From: Streptococcus parasanguinis
GTDB taxonomy: Bacteria > Bacillota > Bacilli > Lactobacillales > Streptococcaceae
Length of the DNA: 41,610 bases
Assembly (NCBI RefSeq): GCF_023109675.1
Contig: NZ_JALDUR010000015.1
Location: 1 to 41,610, forward strand
Reading direction: 5' to 3'
Below are positions 1-7,976 of this stretch, piece by piece (positions within the stretch are counted from its first letter, which is position 1; each line of letters begins with the position of its first letter). Below the pieces are notes generated by a model, which saw nothing but the letters and a program-made list of their open reading frames with translations, was not told where the DNA came from and did not search any database. A program made the translations under genes and the position numbers.

Positions 1-77
1 AAAGGACTTAGTCCTGTGCAATACAGGACTAAATCCTTAACTTAAATTATTTGTCTAACTTTTTGGGGTCAGTACAA
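1..77 (-). mobile_element. Terminal end of an IS3-family (IS150-group) element running off the left edge
   Basis: Read on the minus strand, the sequence ending at about position 77 begins TTGTACTGACCCC and continues AAAAAGTTAGACA, which is the typical terminal inverted repeat of streptococcal IS3/IS150-group elements such as IS861. Further inside, positions 2-38 form a strong hairpin with arms around CCTGT/ACAGG, as is common near these ends. The transposase genes would lie outside the window. The family call is from recalled terminal sequence; no transposase is visible to confirm it. Confidence 0.6.
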
Positions 78-890
78 ATTCTTAAGGTCTTTTTTAATTC
101 AAGTTGAAGTAGTGCAGTGACATAAAGCTTGTATTCACTGATTAGTATCTTCCCTTTGCTAAGGGCGCTTCTTAATTTATGGCTAAGAAGATAACCAGGC
201 CATTTTACAACATGACAAGTTGACTCAATTCAAATAAAATGTAGAGTTCCACCTTACAGATAAAAATCTGTTGTTTTTTCTTTTTACTCTTTTTCAGGTT
301 TAAATGCTTTGAATTTAGCAACTGAGTTAAGCTAGTTTTTTGTATTCTATTTTTAGACTTTTATTATTTACTTTCGTTCTTATACTTTTATACTTTCCTT
401 TGTTATGATCAAAAAATTTTTTTACTGCTATTGACATTACTTTTATTATCTATACATTTATTTTTTTAGTTAGTGAAATACAAAAATTGGTTCTTTCTTA
501 ACTCAGCTTAAACCTGCTATTTCCACGATAGCTACCTCCTTTTAAATATTAAAAAAAACGTAGCTATTTAGTTACGTCTCTACTTAATCAATCTTTAGAT
601 ATCTATAGTATGCCATAAATTGATACTTCTAAAAAACAAATTTTTTCTTTTTTGTGTTATACGGTTTTATTTCGGACTGAGTGTTTAGCGTGACTTACAC
701 ATACGTTTCTGTCAACGCTAAACACACAGATAATTAGAAGCACAAAAAAATGGGGAATGTGAGAAAGAAATAAGTCTACAAAAGATTCAATAAGCAAAAC
801 AATACATTTATCTTTTTTAAAACTTTTATTTTTATTATTATAAAAAAATGGCATACTCTAATTATAATAACATTTAAGGAGGAAACAACT
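78..890. other. Gene-free AT-rich stretch with several hairpins
   Basis: No convincing gene is seen. It holds a plus-strand terminator (ACAGAT-AAAA-ATCTGT at 256-271 followed by T-rich sequence) and a minus-strand terminator (8-bp stem at 558-577 read into the A tract at 551-558). It also holds a long hairpin whose arms are GTGTTTAGCGT (681-691) and ACGCTAAACAC (715-725). A strong minus-strand Shine-Dalgarno (535-542) precedes only a seven-codon reading frame (526 to 503). The two terminators suggest that transcription units once lay here, probably small RNAs or decayed genes. Confidence 0.5.
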
Positions 891-1247
891 ATGTTTCTTA
901 AAAATTATACCATCATTAGTCATATTCTCTATAAAAATCGTCGAGAATTCGAAAACACATTTGATTGCTATCCTAAAAAGACAGTGTATGAGTTCTATAT
1001 TAGGGAGTCTGCAGGAAAAATGAAAATTAGACAAAAAGAACATAATGCAATTCATGTTAGCTTGTATTCTAATAAAAAAAGAAGTTACGTTACACTTTAC
1101 TTAAGAAGTTTTACGCCAGAGGATTTGGTGGCGATTATGAATTCTTTAATCAAGCAGAAGAAAGAACTTGGATATGAAAGATTAATTTTATTACTTTCAG
1201 AACTCACAAATGATCAATCTTTAAGTTTACTGATGAAGTTATCCTAA
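891..1247 (+). CDS. Hypothetical protein, 118 aa
   Basis: The family is not recognised. The gene is credible because an AAGGAGG ribosome binding site lies 9-10 bases before the ATG and a strong terminator follows immediately. The product is basic and soluble-looking, with no membrane segment or signal peptide. The centre is beta-rich (around MKIRQKEHNAIHVSLYSNKK) and the C-terminal half looks helical (FTPEDLVAIMNSLIKQKKEL). It is a single-gene unit between an IS3 end and an IS30 remnant, so probably an accessory gene. No function is proposed. Confidence 0.6.
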   Translation: MFLKNYTIISHILYKNRREFENTFDCYPKKTVYEFYIRESAGKMKIRQKEHNAIHVSLYSNKKRSYVTLYLRSFTPEDLVAIMNSLIKQKKELGYERLILLLSELTNDQSLSLLMKLS

Positions 1248-1255
1248 AATGAAAT

Positions 1256-1289
1256 AAACACACTGGGATGAGTATCTCAGTGTGTTTTT
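1256..1289 (+). terminator. Strong intrinsic terminator after the 118-aa gene
   Basis: A 14-bp stem (AAACACACTGGGAT, 1256-1269, with its complement at 1274-1287; one G-U pair), loop GAGT, and a T run at the end. It sits 8 bases after the stop codon. Confidence 0.85.
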
Positions 1290-1696
1290 GTGATAAAATA
1301 TAGTAGATTAATAAATGAAAAGTACATATTTTTATAAATGATAAATTGCAAGAATAAGTGCAACATATACTTGAACTCATCCTCTAGAGCTTCACAAGCA
1401 GTTCTGTAAGCTAAACATTTTCGTGGTCGGTGATTGATATCATATAAGGCCTTGTTCAAAGCCTCATCAGAGATAGTGGCTAAATCTGTTTTCTTTGGGA
1501 AATATTCTCTTAGTAAGCCATTTGCGTTTTCATTGCTTCCTCTCTGCCAGGATGAATAGGCGTCCGCAAAGAAAAAGGAAATTCCTAAGTTCTCCACCAG
1601 AGGATAGCAGGCAAACTCTTTTCCCCTGTCTGAAGTGAAGGTTTTAAGAGCCTCTTTTGGAAATAGCCTACAAAGTTGTTCGATAGCTGAAAACAT
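1277..1696 (-). pseudogene. IS30-family transposase, 3' remnant
   Basis: Only the C-terminal half of an IS30-type DDE transposase remains. Visible are the second catalytic region (FTSDRGKEFACY), the stretch FFADAYSSWQRGSNENANGLLREYFPK (residues about 42-68) with the catalytic Glu, and the family's closing INHRPRKCLAYRT. The N-terminal helix-turn-helix and first Asp are missing because the frame is cut at about 1697, where ABC-transporter sequence of the opposite strand begins. The last 20 or so residues read past the probable IS end (near 1345) into flanking DNA. It cannot be active. The junction looks like an IS-mediated deletion. Confidence 0.85.
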
Positions 1697-1716
1697 GGCT
1701 TTGGCTATATCACTGC

Positions 1717-2437
1717 TTTTTCGGAGCCAATTCAGGAAATCCTATACGACTTGCAAATGCTGGAGTCGGTCAAACCTGTGGTGCAAAGTTTTCAAGCAAT
1801 TGTCAGCCGTCCGTCCGCTGTTCAGGCACCTCAGATGTCTTTCGAGACCCTGATGCTAAACCATATCACCAAGCGACTGGGGGAGTCTAGCTTGACTATT
1901 CCCCACGTTGAAATTCGCAAGGGGGACAAGATTGCCCTCATCGGCGAAAATGGTTCTGGAAAGAGTAGTCTGCTCAATATTTTAAACGGGACTGACCGAG
2001 ATTTTCAAGGTGAAATCTCACTTGATCATCTCCCTGTTCATCAACTCTGGGGAAAATTTGGTATGATTTTGCAACAGGAGCACACCTTTATCTCATCTTA
2101 TGAAAATAATGTCACTATTTTCAAGACTTTTGAGGCTAATTTTAGGGATGAAAAGTTTGAAAAGATACCACCCCAGTCCCTGTCAGGTGGTCAGCAACAG
2201 CACATGTATCTCAATCGGTAGAAAAATCGTCATAGTCCGCTAATTATCATGGATGAGCCTTTTTCTGCTTTGGATGCCAGCCAATTTCAAAAGGAATTAG
2301 ACAAGGTACTTAGCTTATCAAGTGCTGTCGTCCTTACACTTCACCGTCAAGAAAAGATGCTATCACGCTTTGATCAGATTTGGGAAATCAAGGATAGGGA
2401 GTTGGTTGTCGTGAAAAGAGTTCTAAAACATGACTAA
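1717..2437 (+). pseudogene. ABC exporter ATPase half, truncated and interrupted by a stop codon
   Basis: The reading frame opens at about 1717 directly at the IS30 junction and has lost all transmembrane segments. The nucleotide-binding domain is clear: Walker A GENGSGKSS, Q-loop MILQQEHTF, signature LSGGQQQ, then an in-frame TAG at 2219-2221, then Walker B LIIMDEPFSALD and the H-loop LTLHRQ in the same frame. A single C-to-T change from CAG would explain the stop. The usual ABC exporter subunit is around 550-600 residues; about 240 codons remain. The 3' end overlaps the next reading frame by 9 bases, indicating a former operon of paired ABC genes. Confidence 0.85.
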
Positions 2438-2666
2438 CATAAGTTTTTCACAAGTTCAAAAGAGTTTTCATAAGAATAAGATTTTGGCTATTCCTGATTT
2501 TCATCATCTATTATCTAGTCATGATAAAACTGATCATACGCTTTCAACACATTTCGGTTTTTTTGGGGGTATAAATACCGTGCGCTTGTTTTACTCAGGC
2601 CTCGTTTTTCCCGTGGTAAGCTCGGTGAATTTGAGACAATTATTTGATAGTATTATAAAAAATTAA
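2430..2666 (+). pseudogene. Second ABC transporter ATPase, 5' stub fused to unrelated sequence
   Basis: The frame starts by overlapping the preceding ABC gene (ATG at 2430). Its first 24 residues (MTNISFSQVQKSFHKNKILA...) look like the beginning of an ABC ATPase domain, but no Walker A follows. From about position 2505 the sequence no longer looks like an ABC protein. It is probably the left remnant of a partner transporter gene, cut off when the adjoining conjugative-element DNA was joined. The nature of residues 25-78 is unknown. Confidence 0.55.
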
Positions 2667-2763
2667 GGATCTTTTTTCAATGTAGAGTCCTTTTTCTATT
2701 GTGATACTTTTTCAAGATTTATCTGGTATGCTTGACCTAGTTTTTATAGAAAGAAGGTCTAAG

Positions 2764-3404
2764 ATGTTAAATAAAGTCAAAACTAAAGCCTTAATTAGTG
2801 TTGGAGCAGTAGCCGCAACTAGCTTTATTCTCATGATGGGATATACTGTTGGTCAACATTCCACTGCTAAACAAAGTCGCAAAGAAATCGAATTGACTGC
2901 AGCTAAACTTGTAGAGGACAAACAAGCAGAAGATAAAGCCAGAATTTTGTCATCGGATACTGTAAAAGAATTTTTGACTCAGTACTATACGAAAGAAAAG
3001 CTCGGAGAAAATAATACACGCATTCAACCTTATATGAATGAATCGGCTTATTTTCAAGAATTGTCAAGTCAAAATGATGCCATGAACCAAGTGTATAAGG
3101 ATTATATTTTGGATTATCATTTTGAAAAAGCAGATATCTTGTCAATCAGACTACGAATCAAGCTATTGCCATGGTCTCTTATAATGTAACCTATGTATCT
3201 GATTTAAAGAATGCCAACCAATTAAAGACTAATCAGACAGAAACAAGAACAGTTAAGTTATCCTATTCTAAACTACCAGGTAAGTTATTGGTCAATCAAG
3301 TGCAGGTTTGGAAATCTGGGTTAGATGATTTGGATAAGGCCACTCCCAAAACTTTAGAAGAATCCTCATCTGTTCCATCACTGCCAAATACTACAACAAA
3401 ATGA
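2764..3404 (+). pseudogene. Conjugative-element membrane-anchored protein, frameshifted
   Basis: The start is ATG 2764, preceded by AGAAGG at a good distance. Residues about 8-30 (ALISVGAVAATSFILMMGYTV) form one N-terminal membrane anchor, followed by a charged linker and an alpha+beta domain (TVKEFLTQYYTKEKLGENNT...) recalling NTF2-like/VirB8-type accessory proteins of Gram-positive conjugative elements. That fold is a guess. The frame shifts between about 3133 and 3146: the protein continues in another frame as NQTTNQAIAMVSYNVTYVSD to the stop at 3404. A one-base loss is the simplest explanation. It lies directly upstream of the toprim gene, as in Tn5252-like elements. Confidence 0.6.
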
Positions 3405-3413
3405 TGATATTGC

Positions 3414-4499
3414 ATGGAAATAGAAGAATGTAAGCAAATTTCAATTCTTGATGTAGCCAATCGTTTAGGTATCTCCTTTAAACAAGTTTCGAGCAGTGTC
3501 TATGAACATCCTGAACACGATTCATTCCGAATTTTTTCGAATACCAATACTTTTAAATGGTTTTCAAGAGATATTCAAGGTGATGTCATTGATTTTGTTC
3601 GACTTGTTAAGGGAACTTCCTTTAAAGAAGCTCTAACTTTTCTTTCTGAAGAACCTTTTCAAAAAGAAGCTGTTCAAGAAAATAGAGATAGACCATTTTA
3701 TTATCCTTTAAAGAGAATAGAAGATTCTAGCTGTAGTCTGGCTAGATATTATTTAACAGAATGTAGAGGAATCTCAGAAGAAATCGTACAAAAGATGATT
3801 CAACAAGGTTTGATAGCACAAGCCAGTTGGAAAACAAATGAAACTGTTGAACCTGTTATTGTTTTTAAAAGTTTTGATCATCGTCACAAACTGCAGGCAG
3901 CAAGCTTACAAGGGATTTATAAGAATCACTCTCTTCCTAGAGAAAGGTTAAAAACGATTTTAAAAGGAAGCCATGGACATGTTGGAATATCCTTTGACAT
4001 TGGTAAACCAAATAGACTGGTCTTTTGTGAATCGTTCATCGACTTGATGAGCTATTACGAACTTCATCAACAAAATCTATCTGATGTTCGTTTGGTATCT
4101 ATGGAGGGATTAAAAAGGTCTGTTGTTGCTTATCAAACTTTACGACTGATAGCTGAAGAAAATCAGAAGTTGGAATTTTTAGATACAGTAATACCTTCAA
4201 AGTTATTGCCTTTGATCAATACAATTCGTGATACCACCAGCTATTTTGATAATCATCCAAATTTATTGACACTTGCGGTAGATTGTGATGATGCAGGAAA
4301 AGATTTTTCTGATAAGTTATATCAATCAGGATTTCCTGTTTTCCTGGATTTCCCTGATAATGAATCTGGGAAAGAAAAAGTAGACTGGAATGATGTCCTT
4401 AGAGAAAAGAAATCAGATTTACAATTGATGATCGAGAATGCAAAAGAGACATTGAGGAATCAATCAGTAAGACTAACCTCTCAATGTTTAGAATTGTGA
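3414..4499 (+). CDS. DUF3991/toprim-domain protein of a conjugative element
   Basis: 361 aa. The N-terminal part (residues about 30-75, DSFRIFSNTNTFKWFSRDIQGDVIDFVRLV split over the usual CHC2-like region) resembles DUF3991 but lacks zinc-binding cysteines. The C-terminal part is a toprim fold: LVFCESFIDLMSYY (Glu motif, about residue 203) and LAVDCDDAGKDF (DxD motif, about 286), then WNDVL. Such primase-like proteins are common in Tn5252/ICESa2603-family elements and may act in element DNA processing during transfer. The start has a weak ribosome binding site and lies 9 bases after the preceding stop, suggesting coupled translation. The frame is intact although its neighbours are broken. Confidence 0.75.
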   Translation: MEIEECKQISILDVANRLGISFKQVSSSVYEHPEHDSFRIFSNTNTFKWFSRDIQGDVIDFVRLVKGTSFKEALTFLSEEPFQKEAVQENRDRPFYYPLKRIEDSSCSLARYYLTECRGISEEIVQKMIQQGLIAQASWKTNETVEPVIVFKSFDHRHKLQAASLQGIYKNHSLPRERLKTILKGSHGHVGISFDIGKPNRLVFCESFIDLMSYYELHQQNLSDVRLVSMEGLKRSVVAYQTLRLIAEENQKLEFLDTVIPSKLLPLINTIRDTTSYFDNHPNLLTLAVDCDDAGKDFSDKLYQSGFPVFLDFPDNESGKEKVDWNDVLREKKSDLQLMIENAKETLRNQSVRLTSQCLEL

Positions 4500-4549
4500 T
4501 AACAAAATCAAGATGTTTTAGCTAATATTAGAATGAAGGAGGATCGTAT

Positions 4550-4783
4550 ATGACCATTATTGAACGCTTAGAAGAAAAGGTCACTAGGCAAGAAAGCAAG
4601 GTAGCAAGAGAGACAGAAAAACTCGCTGCTTACAAAGAGCAACTGGAGACAGCGATGTTTGCAACGTTCAAAAGGCGTCAAAGCATTAGTCACATGAGTT
4701 TTGAAGAAGCTCTTGACCATGCCTTCGGTAGAGAAAGACAATTCGATGATTCTGAATTTAGAAAGGATGAAATGAGTGAATGA
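4550..4783 (+). CDS. Small coiled-coil protein of conjugative element (DUF5965-like)
   Basis: 77 aa behind an excellent AAGGAGG site. Residues 1-35 (RLEEKVTRQESKVARETEKL...) form a charged coiled coil, followed by MSFEEALDHAFGRE and an acidic tail. Small proteins of this look sit beside the toprim gene in Tn5252-type elements; the DUF5965 label is recalled, not searched. No enzymatic motif. Its stop overlaps the next start (ATGA), so the two are co-translated. Confidence 0.6.
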   Translation: MTIIERLEEKVTRQESKVARETEKLAAYKEQLETAMFATFKRRQSISHMSFEEALDHAFGRERQFDDSEFRKDEMSE

Positions 4784-5163
4784 CAAAAGATTGGAATTTT
4801 AATCAACCATTAGAAAGTAAATCAGAAAATCAAGAAGATCCAGATAAAATTGCGGCCTTATTTGGAAATCATCAAGGAGGTAATGATGTAAATTATGAAG
4901 CAGCTTTTCAAAAGCGCAAACAAGCACCTATGACGAAATCAAATTCTAGTTCTAAACCCAAAGTTACAGAGGTTAGAACAGGAAAAGAGACAGATATCAC
5001 TACAAGTTATCAGCAACATCTTAAAAGACTTATTGCGGATAACAATAGCGATATTCAAAGCAGTCAAAAGAAAATTGAAGAGCTACATACGTTGATTGAC
5101 ACAAAGAATAAAGACAATAAGAAATTGCAGTCAATTTATGATGCGATTTCCGAATTACACTAA
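4780..5163 (+). CDS. Small hydrophilic protein of conjugative element
   Basis: 127 aa, starting on the ATGA overlap with the previous gene. The N-terminal two thirds look disordered and rich in Gln, Asn, Lys and Ser. The C-terminal third (QQHLKRLIADNNSDIQSSQK onward) is predicted coiled coil. No catalytic motif is seen. It is probably a conserved accessory protein of Tn5252/ICESa2603-family elements with unknown role. A terminator follows directly. Confidence 0.6.
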   Translation: MTKDWNFNQPLESKSENQEDPDKIAALFGNHQGGNDVNYEAAFQKRKQAPMTKSNSSSKPKVTEVRTGKETDITTSYQQHLKRLIADNNSDIQSSQKKIEELHTLIDTKNKDNKKLQSIYDAISELH

Positions 5164-5189
5164 GCAGTCCTGATAGGCTGCTTTTTTTG
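5163..5189 (+). terminator. Intrinsic terminator
   Basis: AGCAGTCC, loop TGATA, GGCTGCT, then seven T. It begins within the preceding stop codon and lies 12 bases before the next gene, so it probably works as a partial terminator inside the gene group. Confidence 0.75.
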
Positions 5190-5200
5190 AGAGGTTATAG

Positions 5201-5476
5201 ATGTTTACAACATTTTTTAAGAAAAATCACGACAATAGTGATGTATTTAAAAAGCTGATTCATAGACTATCTGATATGTCTGTCCAAGATCTTGAAAAAA
5301 TAGACCGACTGCTAGATATCATTTTTACTCCAGATCAAGGATCAGAACAGATAAAAACAGAATCAACTTATAGAGAAGAAACTTTGGACGACACATTAAA
5401 GGAAGATAAGAATCAACTTTATAAGGAACAATTGGAGAAGAATTTAGAGAGGTTTAGGAAAGACGGAAGAAAGTGA
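5201..5476 (+). CDS. Small acidic protein of conjugative element (DUF5966-like)
   Basis: 91 aa with a GAGAGG site before the ATG. Residues 1-45 (FKKNHDNSDVFKKLIHRLSD...) look like two helices, followed by an acidic, helical, strongly charged C terminus (YKEQLEKNLERFRKDGRK). No enzyme motif. Position and composition match short conserved proteins of Tn5252-family elements; the family label is recalled only. Confidence 0.55.
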   Translation: MFTTFFKKNHDNSDVFKKLIHRLSDMSVQDLEKIDRLLDIIFTPDQGSEQIKTESTYREETLDDTLKEDKNQLYKEQLEKNLERFRKDGRK

Positions 5477-5496
5477 ATAGTTTCATAAAATTTTCT

Positions 5497-5525
5497 TTTA
5501 CTTGAATAAAGTCTTGTGTTATACT
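5497..5525 (+). promoter_or_regulatory. Promoter of the ADP-ribosyltransferase-like gene pair
   Basis: TTTACT (5497-5502), exactly 17 bases, TATACT (5520-5525), with TGTG just before the -10. It gives the following two genes transcription independent of the conjugative-element genes upstream. Confidence 0.65.
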
Positions 5526-5557
5526 TTTAGTATAGACTAGAGAAGGAAGTAAATATT

Positions 5558-6190
5558 TTGGAGTTGACTACCAAGCAGGAAAAGCAACTAGGTCAGACGC
5601 AGTGGTTTCATGCTACATTATTGAGACATTTAGAATCCTTAAAAAAAGGTATCAATGTTCAATTTAACTTAGGGAGTGAGCTAGATTTTGGTCCTGGCTT
5701 CTATATCACGCCTGACTTTGAACAAGCTAGAAAATTTATTAACAAGCAAGTTGAAGTATTAAATCGAAGCACCTCTAATAATAATATTTTTGACTCAGAA
5801 GAAGAAGTAGGAATTATAGTAGAATTTCGTATTTCAAATTTTATAGAAATTTTTAAGAACCCTGACTATCATTGTCACTATTTTGCAAAACATAAAAAGT
5901 CAGAGTCAGATTTAGATTTTGCGGAATTTGTCTTTCAAAATCGGGAAAATCCAGATTCATTACAACACCATTTTGATTTTATCTATGGTGTTCAGACTGA
6001 TGACAATCCAACCCAAGCTTTAGCTCGTTTTCGTCAGAATGAAATTACAAAAGAAGAAATGCTTGCTGAATTTAGAAAACCATATTCTTTTAAACAATTA
6101 TCCATCCACAACCAATCTTTTTGTGATATAATGAAAATAGAGAAGGTTTATCAATCAAAAACAGGAGAGGAGTTACAAAAATGGCAGTAG
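5558..6190 (+). CDS. DUF3990-type ADP-ribosyltransferase-like protein, putative toxin
   Basis: 210 aa, TTG start at 5558 behind AGAAGGAAGT (7-base gap); no ATG fits better. Near the N terminus it shows the arrangement W-F-H-A-T (residues 16-20) then LDFGPGFYITPDFEQARKFI (about 42-61). This is the pattern of DUF3990, a family related to ADP-ribosyltransferases: a His near the first strand, then G-x-G-F-Y-x-T as the NAD-binding strand, then an A-x-x-[FW] helix. FAEFVFQNR (about 127-135) may provide the catalytic Glu region; this is inference. The last bases overlap the next gene, which has its own promoter-linked role as possible antidote. It lies between conjugative-element genes and pezAT, a typical place for stability modules. 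Confidence 0.6.
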   Translation: MELTTKQEKQLGQTQWFHATLLRHLESLKKGINVQFNLGSELDFGPGFYITPDFEQARKFINKQVEVLNRSTSNNNIFDSEEEVGIIVEFRISNFIEIFKNPDYHCHYFAKHKKSESDLDFAEFVFQNRENPDSLQHHFDFIYGVQTDDNPTQALARFRQNEITKEEMLAEFRKPYSFKQLSIHNQSFCDIMKIEKVYQSKTGEELQKWQ

Positions 6191-6408
6191 TATCATTGGA
6201 AAATAATATTAAACTATATAGTTCAGAATTATTTCAAGCACTATTAAAAGCCTCTAATTATAAATTGGATGAGCGTATTGCTCAGATTGTTGCAGAAGGC
6301 TATGCTCGTAAACTAGATTATTCTGATCCTGAACTGATGCATGTTGGTGTAACTTCGGTTGCTAACAATCTGCTTACAAAAATTAAACAAGAGTATTTTA
6401 ATGTATAG
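6181..6408 (+). CDS. Small partner protein of the DUF3990 gene, putative antitoxin
   Basis: 75 aa; ATG at 6181 behind AGAGGAG, overlapping the upstream stop by 10 bases. The sequence is helical throughout (YSSELFQALLKASNYKLDERIAQIVAEGYARKL) with no membrane segment and no recognised DNA-binding motif. Not recognised as a family. Tight coupling to an ADP-ribosyltransferase-like gene under one promoter and one terminator makes an immunity or antitoxin role reasonable but unproven. Confidence 0.55.
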   Translation: MAVVSLENNIKLYSSELFQALLKASNYKLDERIAQIVAEGYARKLDYSDPELMHVGVTSVANNLLTKIKQEYFNV

Positions 6409-6415
6409 TATTTTG

Positions 6416-6458
6416 AAAAGCCACCGCAAAAGGAATTACTCTTTAAGGTGGCTTTTTT
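6416..6458 (+). terminator. Intrinsic terminator of the ADP-ribosyltransferase-like pair
   Basis: Arms AAAAGCCACC (6416-6425) and GGTGGCTTTT (6447-6456) with an inner AAAG/CTTT pairing, then T-rich. It separates this pair from pezAT. Confidence 0.85.
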
Positions 6459-6491
6459 AGAAGTAAAGTTTAGGCTAGAAAAACAAGAAAC

Positions 6492-6533
6492 AACGCACCA
6501 AAATTGGTGCGTTCTGCTTTTTTATGCTATAAT
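6492..6533 (+). promoter_or_regulatory. pezAT promoter with overlapping palindromic operator
   Basis: A perfect 10-bp inverted repeat, AACGCACCAA (6492-6501) and TTGGTGCGTT (6504-6513), overlaps the -35 TTGGTG (6504-6509). After 18 bases comes TATAAT (6528-6533). PezA is known to bind its own promoter, and this palindrome is the obvious operator. It is followed by TCTGCTTTTTT and might also terminate incoming transcription. Confidence 0.7.
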
Positions 6534-6560
6534 GAAAGTTTAAAAATAAAGGAGTTTGCC

Positions 6561-7039
6561 ATGATTGGAAAGAACATAAAGTCCTTACGTAAAACTCATG
6601 ACTTAACACAACCCGAATTTGCTCGAATTATAGGAATTTCTCGAAATAGCTTGAGTCGTTATGAAAATGGAACTAATTCAGTCTCTACGGAGCTAATATA
6701 GACATCATTTGTCAAAAGTTTAATGTATCTTATGTAGATATTGTAGGAGAAGATAAAATGCTAAATCCTGTTGAAGATTATGAATTGACTTTAAAAATTG
6801 AAATTGTGAAAGAAAGAGGTGTTAATCTATTATCTCGACTCTATCGTTATCAAGATAGTCAGGGGATTAGCATTGATGATGAATCTAACCCTTGGATTTT
6901 AATGAGTGATGATCTATCTGACTTGATTCATACGAATATCTATTTAGTAGAAAATTTTGATGAAATAGAGAGGTATAGCGGCTATTTCGATGGAATTGAA
7001 CGTATGTTAGAGATATCTGAAAAACGGATGGTAGCCTAA
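6561..7039 (+). pseudogene. pezA: PezA antitoxin, frameshifted
   Basis: The intact protein is about 158 aa: an N-terminal HTH repressor domain and a C-terminal domain that blocks the PezT toxin. Here the HTH domain (MIGKNIKSLRKTHDLTQPEF, with SRNSLSRYENGT as recognition helix) ends at an in-frame TAG (6699-6701). The downstream sequence restores PezA in another frame (DIICQKFNVSYVDIVGEDKM, then the C-terminal domain from 6758) if two bases are removed from the ATATA run at about 6695-6699. So a two-base (TA) duplication split the gene into an HTH fragment of 46 aa and a C-terminal fragment of 93 aa. Start ATG 6561 follows AAAGGAG. The stop overlaps the pezT start. Confidence 0.9.
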
Positions 7040-7811
7040 TGGAAATTCAAGATTATACTGATAGTGAATTCAAACACGCTTTAGCACGGAATCTTCGTTC
7101 TCTGACAAGAGGAAAAAAGTCCAGTAAGCAACCCCTATAGCGATTTTGCTTGGAGGGCAAAGTGGTGCTAGCAAGACTACAATTCATCGTATTAAACAGA
7201 AAGATTTTCAAGGAAATATTGTTATCACAGATGGCGATAGTTTTCGTTCTCAGCATCCACACTATTTAGAACTTCAGCAAGAATATGGCAAAGATAGTGT
7301 AGAATACACCAAATATTTTGCAGGTAAAATGGTAGAGTCTTTAGTAACAGAATTGAGTCATTTGGGATACAATCTTTTGATAGAGGGAACTTTACGAACG
7401 ATTGACGTTCCAAAGAAAACAGCACAACTCTTGAAAAGTAGGGGATATGAAGTACAATTAGCAATAATTGCGACAAAGCCCGAATTGTTCTATCTGAGCA
7501 CCCTTATCCGATACGAAGAATTGTACGCTATCAATCCAAATCAAGCACGCGCAACTCCAAAAGAACATCATGATTTCATTGTAAATCATCTAGTTGATAA
7601 TACACGACAATTGGAAGAACTGGCTATCTTTGAAAGAATTCAAATTTATCAACGAGATAGAAGTTGTGTATATGATTCAGGAGAAAATACAACTTCAGCA
7701 GCAGAAGTTCTTCAAGAGTTACTGTTTGGGGAGTGGAGTCAGGTAGAGAAAGAGATGCTTAAAACTGGAGAAGAAAGATTGAAAGATTTAACTAATCGAA
7801 ATGGTTGTTAG
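7039..7811 (+). pseudogene. pezT: PezT zeta-family toxin, frameshifted and with altered Walker A
   Basis: Zeta toxins phosphorylate UDP-N-acetylglucosamine and block cell wall synthesis. The start ATG 7039 overlaps the pezA stop. The first 33 codons read MEIQDYTDSEFKHALARNLR... then hit a stop at about 7137-7139. The rest (from 7146) is colinear with PezT in another frame, as if two extra C were present in CAACCCCTATAGC. In addition the P-loop reads GGQSGASKTT where zeta toxins have a Gly before the Lys (GxGKT). Downstream motifs (DGDSFR, the EGTLR region, RYEELYAINPNQARATPKEHHD) are preserved. Two independent lesions imply loss of toxin activity. Confidence 0.9.
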
Positions 7812-7887
7812 ATCTTGAGTTTAAAAATATAGTCTACTTATAACTTTTGTTAGTTGTTCAAGGTGGGCGAAAATTTTTTAGAACTAA

Positions 7888-7936
7888 AAAACGCATAGTC
7901 TCAGGTGTTGAAAAACTTGAAATTATGCGTTTTATT
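7888..7936 (+). terminator. Terminator downstream of pezT
   Basis: Arms AAAACGCATA (7888-7897) and TATGCGTTTT (7924-7933), 10 bp perfect, with a partly pairing 26-base loop. Followed by the palindromic repeat starting at 7934. Confidence 0.75.
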
Positions 7937-7976
7937 ATGTGACTATTAGTCCGACTCGCTCCGCTAGGTGCGAGAC
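7934..7976. repeat. Partial copy of a palindromic repeat (copy 1)
   Basis: ATTATGTGACTATTAGTCCG followed by CTCGCTCCG and TAGGTGCGAGAC. This is an inverted, right-truncated copy of the 63-bp palindrome at 15936-15998: the arm is shared and the loop is in reverse orientation. It abuts IS200 sequence. The two copies bracket the region containing the minus-strand biosynthetic operon. Confidence 0.75.

Noticed and set aside
657..1055. Two 65-codon minus-strand reading frames
   Set aside because: Phe/Lys-rich translations of AT-rich DNA without ribosome binding sites; the second is antisense to the credible 118-aa gene.
2664..2698. Possible terminator AAGGATC...GAGTCCTTTTT
   Set aside because: The stem is short and imperfect with a long loop; not strong enough to list.
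6490..6525. Inverted repeat before pezA as a plain terminator
   Set aside because: The T run is interrupted and the repeat overlaps a -35 element; an operator role is more likely, although it may do both.
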